The notes beneath the pieces were generated by a model. It saw nothing but the letters and a program-made list of their open reading frames with translations, was not told the origin of the DNA and made no database searches. Shown in pieces: positions 18,094 through 28,940 of a stretch of DNA of 64,000 bases. This DNA is from Rhizobium johnstonii 3841 (GTDB lineage: Bacteria > Pseudomonadota > Alphaproteobacteria > Rhizobiales > Rhizobiaceae). Position numbers and translations under genes: made by a program. Location: NCBI RefSeq assembly GCF_000009265.1, contig NC_008378.1:372001-436000 (forward strand), written 5' to 3'. Numbering within the stretch: position 1 is the stretch's first letter; each line of letters opens with the position of its first letter.

Positions 18094-19008
18094 TCACCGG
18101 GCGGCATACTGTTCGCGCATGCTGTCGGCCGACCGGCGAACCGCCTCGGAAACCTGCTGGAGCTGTTTGGCCATCGGTGTCGAATTGCGCCAGATCATGC
18201 CGATCGTTCGCGACGGCTGCGGAGACTGAAAACGGGAGATCGAGACGTGCGCCGAGCGCGTTTCGAGGGGAACGGCCATCTCGGGAATCAAGGTGATGCC
18301 GATACCGGCACTGACCATCTGGACCAGGGTGGAGAGAGAGCTGCCTTCCATGACTTCCCGGGGACGGGCCTGCCCGATCTTGCAGAACGACAAGGCCTGA
18401 TCGCGAAAGCAGTGGCCTTCCTCGAGCAGCAACAACCGCATTTCGCGCAACGCCTCGCGTTCGGGCACCGGCTTACCCTCGTCTTCGGGCCGCCGAACCA
18501 GCACGAACTCTTCCTTGAAGAGCTCGAGTTCTGCGAGGGATGGTTCCGACACGGGCAAGGCAACGATTGCCGTATCCAGCTGGCCCTGCGCCAGCTCGTG
18601 AACCAGCTTCGACGTCTGCGTTTCGCGCACTTCGATCTGAATGCCTGCAAAGCTCCTGTTCAGATCGTTGATGATTGCCGGCAACAGATAGGGCGCAATC
18701 GTCGGGATGATGCCGATGCGCAGCCGCGTCAGGAAAGGATCGCGCGCGGCGCGCGCCAGGTCCGCCAGTTCGTCCACGCCACGCAGGATATCGCGGATCC
18801 TGAGAGCGACGGTCTGACCGAAAGCGGTCAGCTTCACCTCACGCGCGTTGCGCTCGAAAAGCTCACCGCCCAACTCTTGCTCAAGTTCTTTGATCTGCAT
18901 TGACAATGCCGGCTGGGAGATCGCACAGGCGTCGGCCGCGCGTCGGAAGCGTCCATCTCTTGCCAGCGCTTCAAAATAACGCAGCTGTTTCAGCGTAAGG
19001 TTCTTCAT
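18094..19008 (-). CDS. oxyR: hydrogen peroxide-sensing LysR regulator OxyR
   Basis: A 304-residue LysR regulator. The helix-turn-helix is at 18-40 (FRRAADACAISQPALSMQIKE in pieces). The two redox cysteines, Cys200 and Cys209 in EEGHCFRDQALSFC, have the spacing of the E. coli OxyR disulfide pair. It is divergent from katG with a 143-bp gap, the classic OxyR-katG arrangement. R. etli CFN42 carries oxyR and katG together on p42f (known). Confidence 0.95.
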   Translation of the reverse strand: MKNLTLKQLRYFEALARDGRFRRAADACAISQPALSMQIKELEQELGGELFERNAREVKLTAFGQTVALRIRDILRGVDELADLARAARDPFLTRLRIGIIPTIAPYLLPAIINDLNRSFAGIQIEVRETQTSKLVHELAQGQLDTAIVALPVSEPSLAELELFKEEFVLVRRPEDEGKPVPEREALREMRLLLLEEGHCFRDQALSFCKIGQARPREVMEGSSLSTLVQMVSAGIGITLIPEMAVPLETRSAHVSISRFQSPQPSRTIGMIWRNSTPMAKQLQQVSEAVRRSADSMREQYAAR

Positions 19009-21332
<2,324 letters not shown>

Positions 21333-21345
21333 TCGACAGCATTTT

Positions 21346-21375
21346 GCCCGGGCGCAGTTTCGGCTGCGCCCGGGC
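21346..21375 (+). terminator. katG terminator hairpin
   Basis: GCCCGGGCGCAG pairs perfectly with CTGCGCCCGGGC around TTTCGG, 13 bases after the katG stop and before the convergent vapC stop. The T run is weak (ATTC), so it may act on both strands or with Rho. Confidence 0.6.
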
Positions 21376-21393
21376 ATTCATCGGAGACCGGAC

Positions 21394-21804
21394 CTACCGC
21401 CCGACCGTCCAGTCCTCGACACGCAGACCATCGACGCGGCCGAATTCTCCGACATTGTTGGTGACGAGAACCAGATCCCGGGTCCTGGCCTGAGCGGCGA
21501 TCAGAACATCATAGGGGCCGATCGGCGTTCCCTTTGCCGCCAATGCGGCACGGATCTCCCCAGCGGCCAACGCATCCTCCTGCTCGAAACCGACGACTGA
21601 GAAATCCGCCACGAACAGCCGCAGGGTTTCGAGATTGTAGGAGATTTTCGTGCTTTTATAGGCGCCATAATAAAGCTCGTGCATCACCACGGTCGACAGC
21701 CCGATCGATCCCTCGTCGCTATCGATCACGCGCTTCAGCAGTGTTTCGGATTTCCTGCCGATCAGGGCGATCACCGCATTGGTGTCGATAAGATGCGTGA
21801 TCAC
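21394..21804 (-). CDS. vapC: VapC-type PIN-domain ribonuclease toxin
   Basis: A 136-residue PIN-domain RNase. Acidic metal ligands are Asp7 (LIDTNAV), Glu43 (MHELYYGA) and Asp99 (GPYDVLIAAQA). It overlaps the upstream antitoxin gene by four bases (ATGA), the usual vapBC arrangement, so the toxin is made only with its antitoxin. VapC toxins cleave tRNA or rRNA; the target of this one is unknown. It may stabilise the replicon or act in stress. Confidence 0.93.
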   Translation of the reverse strand: MITHLIDTNAVIALIGRKSETLLKRVIDSDEGSIGLSTVVMHELYYGAYKSTKISYNLETLRLFVADFSVVGFEQEDALAAGEIRAALAAKGTPIGPYDVLIAAQARTRDLVLVTNNVGEFGRVDGLRVEDWTVGR

Positions 21805-22061
21805 TTGAACAGGTTCTGAAGATCAGGCCTCTCCTGCGCCTCCGGCTGCTCTCGCCCTTCCGCCATGAAATCGTCGCTGAGGCCGCGCTCCAAGGCGCTA
21901 TGCAACGATGCCCACCGCATACCGCGATCGGCCCGTGGCCGAAGGATCACAGCATCGCCTTCCCGCGTCACCTCCACCTGGTCGACGTCGAAGCGGAACT
22001 CTTTCGGCAGCCGGACGGCTTGCGAATTGCCGGATTGGAAAACGCGAGCGTATTGCGGCAT
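21801..22061 (-). CDS. vapB: VapB-type antitoxin
   Basis: An 86-residue antitoxin. The N-terminal SpoVT/AbrB-type DNA-binding fold is seen in ARVFQSGNSQAVRLPKEF and VEVTREGDAVILRPR. The flexible C-terminal half would wrap VapC. An inverted repeat just upstream (22079-22102) is the probable autoregulatory site. Confidence 0.93.
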   Translation of the reverse strand: MPQYARVFQSGNSQAVRLPKEFRFDVDQVEVTREGDAVILRPRADRGMRWASLHSALERGLSDDFMAEGREQPEAQERPDLQNLFK

Positions 22062-22078
22062 GGGTGCTCTCCGAGGCT

Positions 22079-22102
22079 CGTATATATGTTGTTGTATATA
22101 CG
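22079..22102 (-). promoter_or_regulatory. vapBC operator inverted repeat
   Basis: CGTATATA (22079-22086) and TATATACG (22095-22102) form a perfect 8-bp inverted repeat with an 8-base spacer, starting 18 bases before the vapB ATG. AbrB-fold antitoxins commonly bind such AT-rich palindromes. Confidence 0.7.
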
Positions 22103-22145
22103 CGATTGGCGGTATTCATGCAAGAAGCCGTCCCTGCGCCTTCTA

Positions 22146-22200
22146 CTGGAGCATGATGCCGAAAAGTGTAAGCGGCTTTTCGGACGACATCCTGTTCTAG
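22146..22200. repeat. rhizobial intergenic palindromic repeat
   Basis: GAGCATGATG-CCGAAAAG on the left and CTTTTCGGACGACATCCTGTTC on the right form a long imperfect hairpin around TGTAAGCGG. This family is very common between genes in Rhizobium and relatives. The stop codon of the DUF3299 gene lies inside its right end. A half copy flanks the IS630 element at 14414-14429. Confidence 0.75.
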
Positions 22201-22754
22201 CGAGGCAAAATGCCGAAAGGCGAAAGTGACAGCAGATCGGGATCGGTCGTCGCCGTTACTGTCGCTACCTGGGCATGGCTTATGCTGTAGCCGTAGGTGA
22301 GGACGCGGTCACCGTCGATCATGAAGAATTGCGCCTGATCCAGGCCGGGCCGCAGGGTACCCGTCACGGTGACGGTCTCGTACATTCTTGCCAGGTGCAA
22401 AGGCTCTTCCGGAACGACACGAACCAGTTGGTTGGGCGGAGGGGAAGGCATGTGGCTGCAGGCTCCGGCCCACGGCACCAGCATGAATTCGTAGACAAGA
22501 TCGCCATCCTGGTCGATCGGCAGAACGAAGCCCGTCAATTCGATCGGATGCCCCTCGCCATGCCAGGCGAGTGTTTCGCCCTGTGGGCCGCTCACCGCCT
22601 TGCCCGACAGCGGCACTGTCGCTTTGGCCTGATCGGCCGGCCGTAAAGCGCTCCAGAAGATAGGCTGCGCGGCAGCCAAGGCGTTAGAAATTGGCCATGC
22701 GGAACAAAATGCCAGCGCCGCAAACGTCAGGAGGAAAGGTTTGTGTTTCATCAT
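22197..22754 (-). CDS. exported DUF3299 family protein
   Basis: A 185-residue protein with a signal peptide of about 27 residues ending ALAA. The mature part contains LTGFVLPID and FMLVPWAGACSHMPSPPPNQ, which match the DUF3299 (COG3495) pattern. The family is periplasmic and has no firmly known function; it often occurs near metal-transport genes. ATG at 22754 follows GGAGATGCA; a second ATG is the next codon. The stop is provided by the adjacent palindromic repeat. Confidence 0.75.
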   Translation of the reverse strand: MMKHKPFLLTFAALAFCSAWPISNALAAAQPIFWSALRPADQAKATVPLSGKAVSGPQGETLAWHGEGHPIELTGFVLPIDQDGDLVYEFMLVPWAGACSHMPSPPPNQLVRVVPEEPLHLARMYETVTVTGTLRPGLDQAQFFMIDGDRVLTYGYSISHAQVATVTATTDPDLLSLSPFGILPR

Positions 22755-22861
22755 TGCATCTCCATCGGGCCGGCCGCTTTGACCACCTTGCCGCTGCCGC
22801 ATGGATGCTACTCCCGATCCCGATTAGCCGTCAAAGCTACCTCGCGGCCCACGGATGTTCG

Positions 22862-23830
22862 TCAGGCCAGCAGAACTTTGCCGCCCGCTCGGAAGGGAAG
22901 AGCGGAGTGCAGGGCTTGCCGGACATTTTCCAAGGGGAATACCTCCCGCACCTCGGTCGCGATAACCTTCGAAACGATCTGCGCCGCGATCTCGGAATAG
23001 GCCTGTTGGACATCTCCCATGGCTTGCGAATGAACCCATTCCCGCAGGTGACAATAGGAAAAGGCAATATCGGGATGGGAGGCCCAGAAGGAAGCCGGAA
23101 TGCTTTGGCCCGAAAGCAGGCCGTAATGCACGAAATGCCCGCCGGGCTTCAGCGCATCGGCGAGGGTCGCGGCGCGCGCACCTCCGACGCAATCAAGCAC
23201 CGCGTCGACCCCATGCCGGCCGGCGAGCCCGGCAACCAGATCGCTTTCCTCCCTATCGATGATGATAGCCTCGACCCGGCCGCGCAGGCGCTCAAGCGAT
23301 CCTTCGCTGCGGACGATGGCGACCGGCTCCACGCCTGCGGCATTGGCGAGACCGATCAATATCGCTCCGATCGAAGAGGCGGCGGCATTGATGGCGATAC
23401 GCATGCCCGGCCTCAGTCCGATCTTGGCATGCAGCATCAACCAGGCCGTCATCGGATTGACGTAGCTCGTCGCAGCTTCGAAGTCGGTGAGCGCGTCTGG
23501 AACACGAAGGCACCAGCCGGGATCGGTATCCTTGAATTCCTGCCAGCCACCGGCGCTGCGCACCGGCAGCACGCGTGTTCCCGGGGAAAGCCCATGAACC
23601 TCCTCGCCGCACTGTTCGACCACGCCGAACGCTTCGAAGCCGGGAATGAAGGGCAACGTCGTGCGTCCGCTATAGGCTCCTGATATGGTGATGATATCGG
23701 ACGGGTTGATCGCCCGCGCCAGCAGGCGCACCCTCACCTGGTCGCGCCGCAGCGGCGGCAGCGCCGCCCGCTCGAGCTCGACAACCTCCTGGGCCGGGCC
23801 GAATTTTCGCACGACCGCCTGATATTGCAT
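22862..23830 (-). CDS. MDR-family NAD(P)H-dependent quinone/enoyl reductase
   Basis: A protein of about 322 residues of the medium-chain dehydrogenase/reductase superfamily without catalytic zinc ligands, like quinone reductases and mitochondrial-type trans-2-enoyl-CoA reductases. The N-terminal GroES-like domain has NPSDIITISGAYSG near residue 45; the Rossmann motif is NAAASSIGAILIGLA near 150. The start is either ATG at 23830 or, four codons earlier, at 23842. It is divergent from the thioesterase-ligase-thiolase genes, so a role in reducing an acyl-CoA made or used by them is plausible but unproven. Confidence 0.8.
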   Translation of the reverse strand: MQYQAVVRKFGPAQEVVELERAALPPLRRDQVRVRLLARAINPSDIITISGAYSGRTTLPFIPGFEAFGVVEQCGEEVHGLSPGTRVLPVRSAGGWQEFKDTDPGWCLRVPDALTDFEAATSYVNPMTAWLMLHAKIGLRPGMRIAINAAASSIGAILIGLANAAGVEPVAIVRSEGSLERLRGRVEAIIIDREESDLVAGLAGRHGVDAVLDCVGGARAATLADALKPGGHFVHYGLLSGQSIPASFWASHPDIAFSYCHLREWVHSQAMGDVQQAYSEIAAQIVSKVIATEVREVFPLENVRQALHSALPFRAGGKVLLA

Positions 23831-23883
23831 TGCATCCCCCACACACTGCGGTTAGATCACCCCGTCGAATTTTCGGTGATCGA

Positions 23884-24300
23884 ATGAGCGTTGATGACAG
23901 GCCTTTAGCATCGTTCCGGGTCTCGATGCGAGACATTGACATCTATGGTCATGTCCACAATTCCCGTTATCTCGACTATTGCGAGGATGCGGTCGTCGAG
24001 TTCCTGCGGCAACGGCAAATTCTCAGCCATTTCCGTCACACCTCCTCCGGCGTCGCCTATCACGTGAAAAAGGCGGAGATCACCTTTCACAGCCCGATCG
24101 ACCTCGACGATGTCGTCGAGGCGAAGGTGGACGTGGAGAAAATCGGGCGCACGAGCCTGTCCTTTGCCATAGAACTCTTTCGCCAGCGCGATGGCGCCCA
24201 TTGCGCATCGGCGCATTTCGTCTGGGTCTGCGTCGGCCTCTCCGACAGCCGCCCGACGCCGATCCCCGAAGCGACCAGAGCCGCTCTGTCTCCAGGCTGA
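23884..24300 (+). CDS. acyl-CoA thioesterase, hot-dog fold (4HBT)
   Basis: A 138-residue single hot-dog thioesterase. The signature D-I-D-I-Y-G-H-V-H-N-S-R-Y lies near residue 20, with the catalytic Asp and helix start as in 4-hydroxybenzoyl-CoA thioesterase and YbgC. ATG at 23884 is used; the upstream in-frame part runs into the divergent promoter. It precedes the acyl-CoA ligase by 29 bases and is probably in one operon with it. It may edit or release an acyl group. Confidence 0.85.
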   Translation: MSVDDRPLASFRVSMRDIDIYGHVHNSRYLDYCEDAVVEFLRQRQILSHFRHTSSGVAYHVKKAEITFHSPIDLDDVVEAKVDVEKIGRTSLSFAIELFRQRDGAHCASAHFVWVCVGLSDSRPTPIPEATRAALSPG

Positions 24301-24329
24301 CGGCCGATCATTCAAACCAGCGGGTGTCC

Positions 24330-25859
24330 ATGCCGATCCATGCGCAGCTTCTTCGACATGCAACGGAGACACCGGACAAGCCGGCGCTGGTGATCAACGG
24401 GCATTCGCTCAGCTATGGCGAGCTCTATGTGCGCGCCAAGGCAATCTATCGGTTTCTCCAAGATCTCCCTCGCTCGAACCGCCGCACGCTCGATCTGCCC
24501 GGTGTGGAGACGCTTGCCGCTCTCAGCCTTAGCAACCATATCGGCTTTGCCGAGTATTTTGCGGCGGCCACCGCTTTCCCGAATGCCTGCGCGGTCATCG
24601 ACCCGATAATGCCGGCGGAAAGGATCGAACGCATCATCGAGCGGCTGACGCCTGACGTTCTGATCGTCGACGACGATGCCGGGCCGAGCGCCGAAATTGC
24701 CCGTAGATTCGGCATTCCCGTCGTCACCGCCGGAGCGGAGGCTTTCGACCTCGCTGCAGCGGGCGGTGAAGCAGAGCTGCCGGCCGATGCCGACAAGATT
24801 TTTCTGATCGGCTTCACGTCAGGGACCACCGCCGAGCCGAAGGCCTATTATCGCTCGCGCGAGCAGTGGCGCTGGAGCCTCGATCGCGGACGCGTCGTTT
24901 TCGAGCTCGAAGACGCGCCGTCGACAATGTGCCCGGGAGCCCTCGCGCACGGCCTGGCGCTCTATGCATTGGTCGAAGCTCTTGATGCGGGGGCAACCTT
25001 CCATTCAGTCCGGAAATGGGATCCGGGCGTGGTCGCACGCACGCTCTGCTCCTGGCAAGTCGAACGGCTGGTTGCCGTGCCCACCCATATAGCCGGAATT
25101 GCAAGGGCGTGGGCGGGCGAACCCGCTTTGACCTTCTTGCGCGACGTCCTAACCGCCGGCGCAAAGCTTGACAGGAACGGGGTCGAATCCATGCGTCGCC
25201 TGTTTCCGAAGGCCCGTATCCGGGAATATTACGGCGCATCCGAGATTGGTTTCATGACCGTCTCGACCCTTGCGGGCGGCGAGATCGATTTTCCGATCGA
25301 CCGGGTCGGACAAGCCTATCCCGGTGTCGAAATCTCCATTCGCGATCCAGACGAGAATAATGTCGGGACCGATGTGCCAGGCACCATTTTCGTCAGGAGC
25401 GACCTGATCGCGGATGGATATCTCTGGGGCGACGACGGTCAGGCCTTCCGGGTCACAGAAGCCGGAGCGACGGTCGGAGATCTCGGCGAACTCGATGCCA
25501 ATGGCATGCTGCGGGTGATCGGCAGGGCGGGCGGCATGATGATATCAGGCGGCAACAACGTTTATCCCGCCGAAGTCGAGAGTGCGCTCAAGGCCTGCCC
25601 GGGGGTAGAGGATGCTGTTGTCTTCGCGCTGCCGGACGCCTATTTCGGCCAACGGATCGTCGCTGTCGTCTCGGGAGAGACGGTGGGCCCGAAAATCCTG
25701 GCTGATCATTGCGCGCAGATGCTCGGGAAGTACAAGATCCCCAAGCAATTCTACCATATAAGGTCCTGGCCGATGACGAGCAGCGGCAAGATTTCGAGGG
25801 GGCAAGTGGAGCGGGCCGTGGTTTCTGGAGACGATCTTGTCCTACGCCTTTCAGCCTGA
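24330..25859 (+). CDS. AMP-forming acyl-CoA synthetase
   Basis: A 509-residue ANL-superfamily enzyme. Core motifs: FTSGTTAEPKAYY (A3, near 155), YGASEIG (A5, near 305), GDLGELDANGMLRVIGR (A7/A8, near 385) and TSSGKISR with the C-terminal catalytic Lys (A10). The N-terminal 120 residues are shorter and more divergent than in typical long-chain ligases. ATG at 24330 is chosen because upstream in-frame sequence overlaps the thioesterase in another frame. It activates a carboxylic acid to its CoA ester for the following thiolase-like enzyme. The substrate is unknown. Confidence 0.87.
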   Translation: MPIHAQLLRHATETPDKPALVINGHSLSYGELYVRAKAIYRFLQDLPRSNRRTLDLPGVETLAALSLSNHIGFAEYFAAATAFPNACAVIDPIMPAERIERIIERLTPDVLIVDDDAGPSAEIARRFGIPVVTAGAEAFDLAAAGGEAELPADADKIFLIGFTSGTTAEPKAYYRSREQWRWSLDRGRVVFELEDAPSTMCPGALAHGLALYALVEALDAGATFHSVRKWDPGVVARTLCSWQVERLVAVPTHIAGIARAWAGEPALTFLRDVLTAGAKLDRNGVESMRRLFPKARIREYYGASEIGFMTVSTLAGGEIDFPIDRVGQAYPGVEISIRDPDENNVGTDVPGTIFVRSDLIADGYLWGDDGQAFRVTEAGATVGDLGELDANGMLRVIGRAGGMMISGGNNVYPAEVESALKACPGVEDAVVFALPDAYFGQRIVAVVSGETVGPKILADHCAQMLGKYKIPKQFYHIRSWPMTSSGKISRGQVERAVVSGDDLVLRLSA

Positions 25860-27042
25860 CGAGGATTGGCAGCCAGTCGTGGTTGCCGCCTACCGGTCGC
25901 CGATCGGCCGGGCTTTCGGATCGCTTGCGACTGTCGCGGCGGAAGACCTGCTTGCGCCGATCATTCATCGGATCCTTTCCGAAACGGGAATTGCGCCCGA
26001 AAGCATCGACGACGTTCTGGTGGGCAACGCCGCAGGCGGCGGCGGAAACATCGCGCGGCTGGCAGCGCTGACCGCAGGTCTGCCCGTGGCGGTTCCCGGT
26101 GTTTCGATCGATCGGCAATGCGGCTCGGGCCTGGAAGCGATCATCATGGCAGCCCGGCAGATCCAGGCGAAAGCCGGTTCGTGCTTTCTGGCCGGTGGCG
26201 TGGAGAGCGTCAGCACCGCGCCATGGCGCGTCGAAAGACCAAAGGCGAATGGGATGCCGCCGCGATTTTACGGGCGCGCCCGGTTTTCGCCTGACACGAT
26301 CGGCGACCCGGAAATGGGGATTGCCGCCGAAAACGTCGCCCGTCAGTTCGGCATATCGCGGCAGAGACAGGATGAATTCGCCCTGCGCAGCCACCGGCTC
26401 GCAGTAGCGGCGGCCGAGGCAGGCATCTTTCGCCCCGAGATCGTCGACATTTCCACCGGCCACGGTCTGATCGAACGGGACGAGTGCCCGCGCCCGTCCA
26501 CATCTCTCGAGGCGCTCGCAAACCTCCGGCCGGTCTTCCTGGCCGATGGTTCGGTGACAGCCGGCAATGCCTGCCCGCTGAACGACGGCGCCTGTCTGGT
26601 GCTGGTCATGAGCCGCGCAATGGCGAGAAGCATGGGCATCGAAAAGGGCCTTGCCTTCATCGACAGTGCCGCTGCCGGTGTGGATCCCAATCTGCTCGGC
26701 ATCGGCCCGGTCGCCTCGACCAGAAAGCTATTGCAGCGTCAGCCCGGGCTCTCACTTTCCGACGTCAATGCCATCGAATTCAACGAGGCCTTCGTGGCCC
26801 AGGTTCTGGCATCGCTGGACCAGCTCGCTATCCCTGCCGACGCGATCAACAAGGACGGCGGAGCCATTGCGCTCGGCCATCCGTTCGGGGCGTCCGGCGC
26901 AATCCTCGTTACCAGGCTATACAGCCGGCTGATCCGCAACACCGGGGAAGGCTGGGCGCCCGGCGCGACTGCCTTGGCCATGATCGGCATCGGCGGAGGC
27001 ATCGGACTGACCGCCATGTTCGAGGCTACCCAGCTTTCTTGA
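25837..27042 (+). CDS. thiolase-family enzyme lacking the second catalytic cysteine
   Basis: A 401-residue thiolase of normal length, starting at TTG 25837 and overlapping the ligase by 23 bases. The nucleophile Cys95 (DRQCGSGLE), the NEAFVAQ motif and His348 (GHPFGASGA) are all present. The C-terminal motif that is normally C-I-G-G-G reads G384-I-G-G-G here, so the acid/base cysteine is missing. It may therefore perform a changed reaction, for example decarboxylative or hydrolytic chemistry, or be slow. With the ligase, thioesterase and reductase it forms a small acyl-CoA modification set. Confidence 0.85.
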   Translation: MSYAFQPDEDWQPVVVAAYRSPIGRAFGSLATVAAEDLLAPIIHRILSETGIAPESIDDVLVGNAAGGGGNIARLAALTAGLPVAVPGVSIDRQCGSGLEAIIMAARQIQAKAGSCFLAGGVESVSTAPWRVERPKANGMPPRFYGRARFSPDTIGDPEMGIAAENVARQFGISRQRQDEFALRSHRLAVAAAEAGIFRPEIVDISTGHGLIERDECPRPSTSLEALANLRPVFLADGSVTAGNACPLNDGACLVLVMSRAMARSMGIEKGLAFIDSAAAGVDPNLLGIGPVASTRKLLQRQPGLSLSDVNAIEFNEAFVAQVLASLDQLAIPADAINKDGGAIALGHPFGASGAILVTRLYSRLIRNTGEGWAPGATALAMIGIGGGIGLTAMFEATQLS

Positions 27043-27601
27043 CCTGCCGAAGGCGCAGAACCGTCAGGCGGCGGCGCGTTTGTGATCCGCCGGATGTTGA
27101 AGCCGGAAGCCGATCGAGAGCGACTCCCGCCATGCGTTTGGAAGCAGCAACCGGTCATCCGTTTCGCCGAGCCTTAGCGCGTCCTCATCCTCAGGCCGAT
27201 GCCTGTTGACGTGATGTTCCTCCATTTCAGCCAACTGGCTCATCGCAGAGCCAGCTCGCCTACTACGTTCGCATAGGGTGACAGCGACCGAGGAAGAATA
27301 GTTTGGGGCCGCGATCCGGCGCATCCTCTTGCCCATCGGTTACACCGGCCGCACCGGCAACGGTCCCGATGAAGTCGCTTCGCTCATCGAGGGCGCGGGG
27401 GCATGCCGAGCAGTTGCCTGCTCGCTTTCAGGTCAACAGAGGAAACTCCTCGTAAAGGACAAGGAGGTGGCATGAAAGAGGCCGCGCCCGTTGAGAGAAC
27501 GGATCACTGAGATGCAGATGATGATCGAGGGACAGTCACACTTCCAGCCTTTCGGCTTATCCTATTGGGGTTTCGAAGATCTCAATAAGGGAGTTGGAAG
27601 C
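27043..27601. other. gene-poor gap before the IS110 element
   Basis: About 560 bp without a convincing gene. Short open frames on both strands have no recognisable product. The last 110 bases (from about 27491) probably belong to the IS110 left end, and GGGAG at 27587-27591 is the transposase ribosome site. The exact element boundary cannot be read because IS110 elements lack clear inverted repeats. Confidence 0.4.
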
Positions 27602-28669
27602 ATGACTGCCTCTTATGAATACCATATCGGGGTCGACTACCACAAATCCTACAGCCACCTGGTGGTTCAGGACAGCAGCGGCAAGACGCTGAGATCCGGC
27701 CGGGTGAAGAACGACCGACAGTCGCTCGGCGGGTTTCTCGAACGCTATCGGGAGAACTCGCATGCGGTTGTCGAAGCGACGCGCAACTGGATGGTGATGT
27801 ACGACTGGCTCGACGACATTTGTGATGATGTCGTTCTCGCTCATCCGCTGAAGGTTAAGGCGATCGCCGACGCCAAGATCAAGACCGACAAGATCGACGC
27901 GACGGTGCTGGCACATCTGCTCAGAGCCGATCTGGTACCCGAAGCCTGGGCGCCAAGCGAGAGATCGCGGGACCTTCGCGTCGCGCTGCGCGAGCGGATG
28001 TTTTACGTGCGGCTGCGCACGATGACCAAGAACCGCATCGTCACGGTGTTCGACCGCTATCCGGAGCAGACGGCGCAATTGAAGAAGCTTGGCGACCTGT
28101 TTGGCAAGGCCGGCCGCGTCCAGCTGGCTCAAGTGAACGTCTCTGAGATCGACCGCATCCAGATTGACCGTGGTCTCGCCTTCATCGGCGACATCGACAT
28201 GCGGATCAAACAGTCGGAAGCAACGATCCGGGCGATGACCAAGGCCAATGCCAACGTCAAGCTGTTGAAGACGATCCCCGGCATCGGCGAGTTCTTCGCC
28301 CGGCTGATCGATGCGGAGATCGACGACATATCGCGGTTCCGCCACTCGAAGAAGCTTGCCGCCTATGCCGGGCTTGTGCCGTCGACCCATTCCTCCGGCG
28401 GCAAGACCTTCCACGGCAAGATCATCAAGCAGGGCAACAAGTGGCTGCGCTGGGCCTTCGTCGAAGCCGTCGCTCCTGCCATCGCCAGCGATCCACAGCT
28501 GCGCGCCCAATACGAGCATCTGAAGATCAAAGGAATAAACAAGGCGCGGGTGGCGATTGCGCGCAAGCTTTTGACGATCACCTTCCAGATCCTGCGTGAC
28601 CAGCGCGCCTACGAGCCGCGCGGCGAAAGCACCATGGAAGGCGCGTCGACGATATCCCGGTTGTCCTGA
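27602..28669 (+). CDS. IS110 family transposase
   Basis: A 355-residue DEDD transposase. The N-terminal RuvC-like domain has GVDYHKSYSHL (first Asp), VEATRNW (Glu) and KTDKIDATVLA (Asp pair). The C-terminal transposase_20 domain has KTIPGIGEFFARL and YAGLVPSTHSSGGK, including the conserved Ser region. Both domains are full length, so it may be active. ATG at 27602 is preceded by GGGAGTTGGAAGC; an in-frame extension to 27491 exists but is not needed. IS110 enzymes use an element-encoded bridge RNA (established). Confidence 0.92.
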   Translation: MTASYEYHIGVDYHKSYSHLVVQDSSGKTLRSGRVKNDRQSLGGFLERYRENSHAVVEATRNWMVMYDWLDDICDDVVLAHPLKVKAIADAKIKTDKIDATVLAHLLRADLVPEAWAPSERSRDLRVALRERMFYVRLRTMTKNRIVTVFDRYPEQTAQLKKLGDLFGKAGRVQLAQVNVSEIDRIQIDRGLAFIGDIDMRIKQSEATIRAMTKANANVKLLKTIPGIGEFFARLIDAEIDDISRFRHSKKLAAYAGLVPSTHSSGGKTFHGKIIKQGNKWLRWAFVEAVAPAIASDPQLRAQYEHLKIKGINKARVAIARKLLTITFQILRDQRAYEPRGESTMEGASTISRLS

Positions 28670-28925
28670 TGGCAGTCTAGCGAGCCCGGTAGAACTGGGT
28701 TGCGCTTCTCAAGGAGAATGGGAAACCGGGAGCCGAACGCCACTCTGTGACCGAAGCCCCAGGCATCAGGTCACGCATTGGAGACTGGTTCAAGAACCGA
28801 AGGACAGCAAAGCGATCTGTCCGGCGGAAAGAGAGACTTTGCCGATCGGTGCGAATGCCGGTCAAAACTTAACCGAACCCAAGGAAAAGCCGCCAAATGG
28901 TGGTGTTCTGCCCCTTGCGTTCTTT
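28670..28925 (+). other. non-coding right end of IS110 element, candidate bridge/seek RNA
   Basis: About 250 bp after the transposase with no gene and several short complementary segments, for example around 28682-28722 and 28770-28800. In IS1111-type members of this family the guide RNA is encoded downstream of the transposase. No structure was computed. Confidence 0.3.
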
Positions 28926-28940
28926 CATTGGAGACTACCC

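Noticed and set aside
22079..22102. vapBC palindrome as a possible intrinsic terminator
   Set aside because: The stem is AT-only with no T run, and its place just before the vapB start fits an operator.
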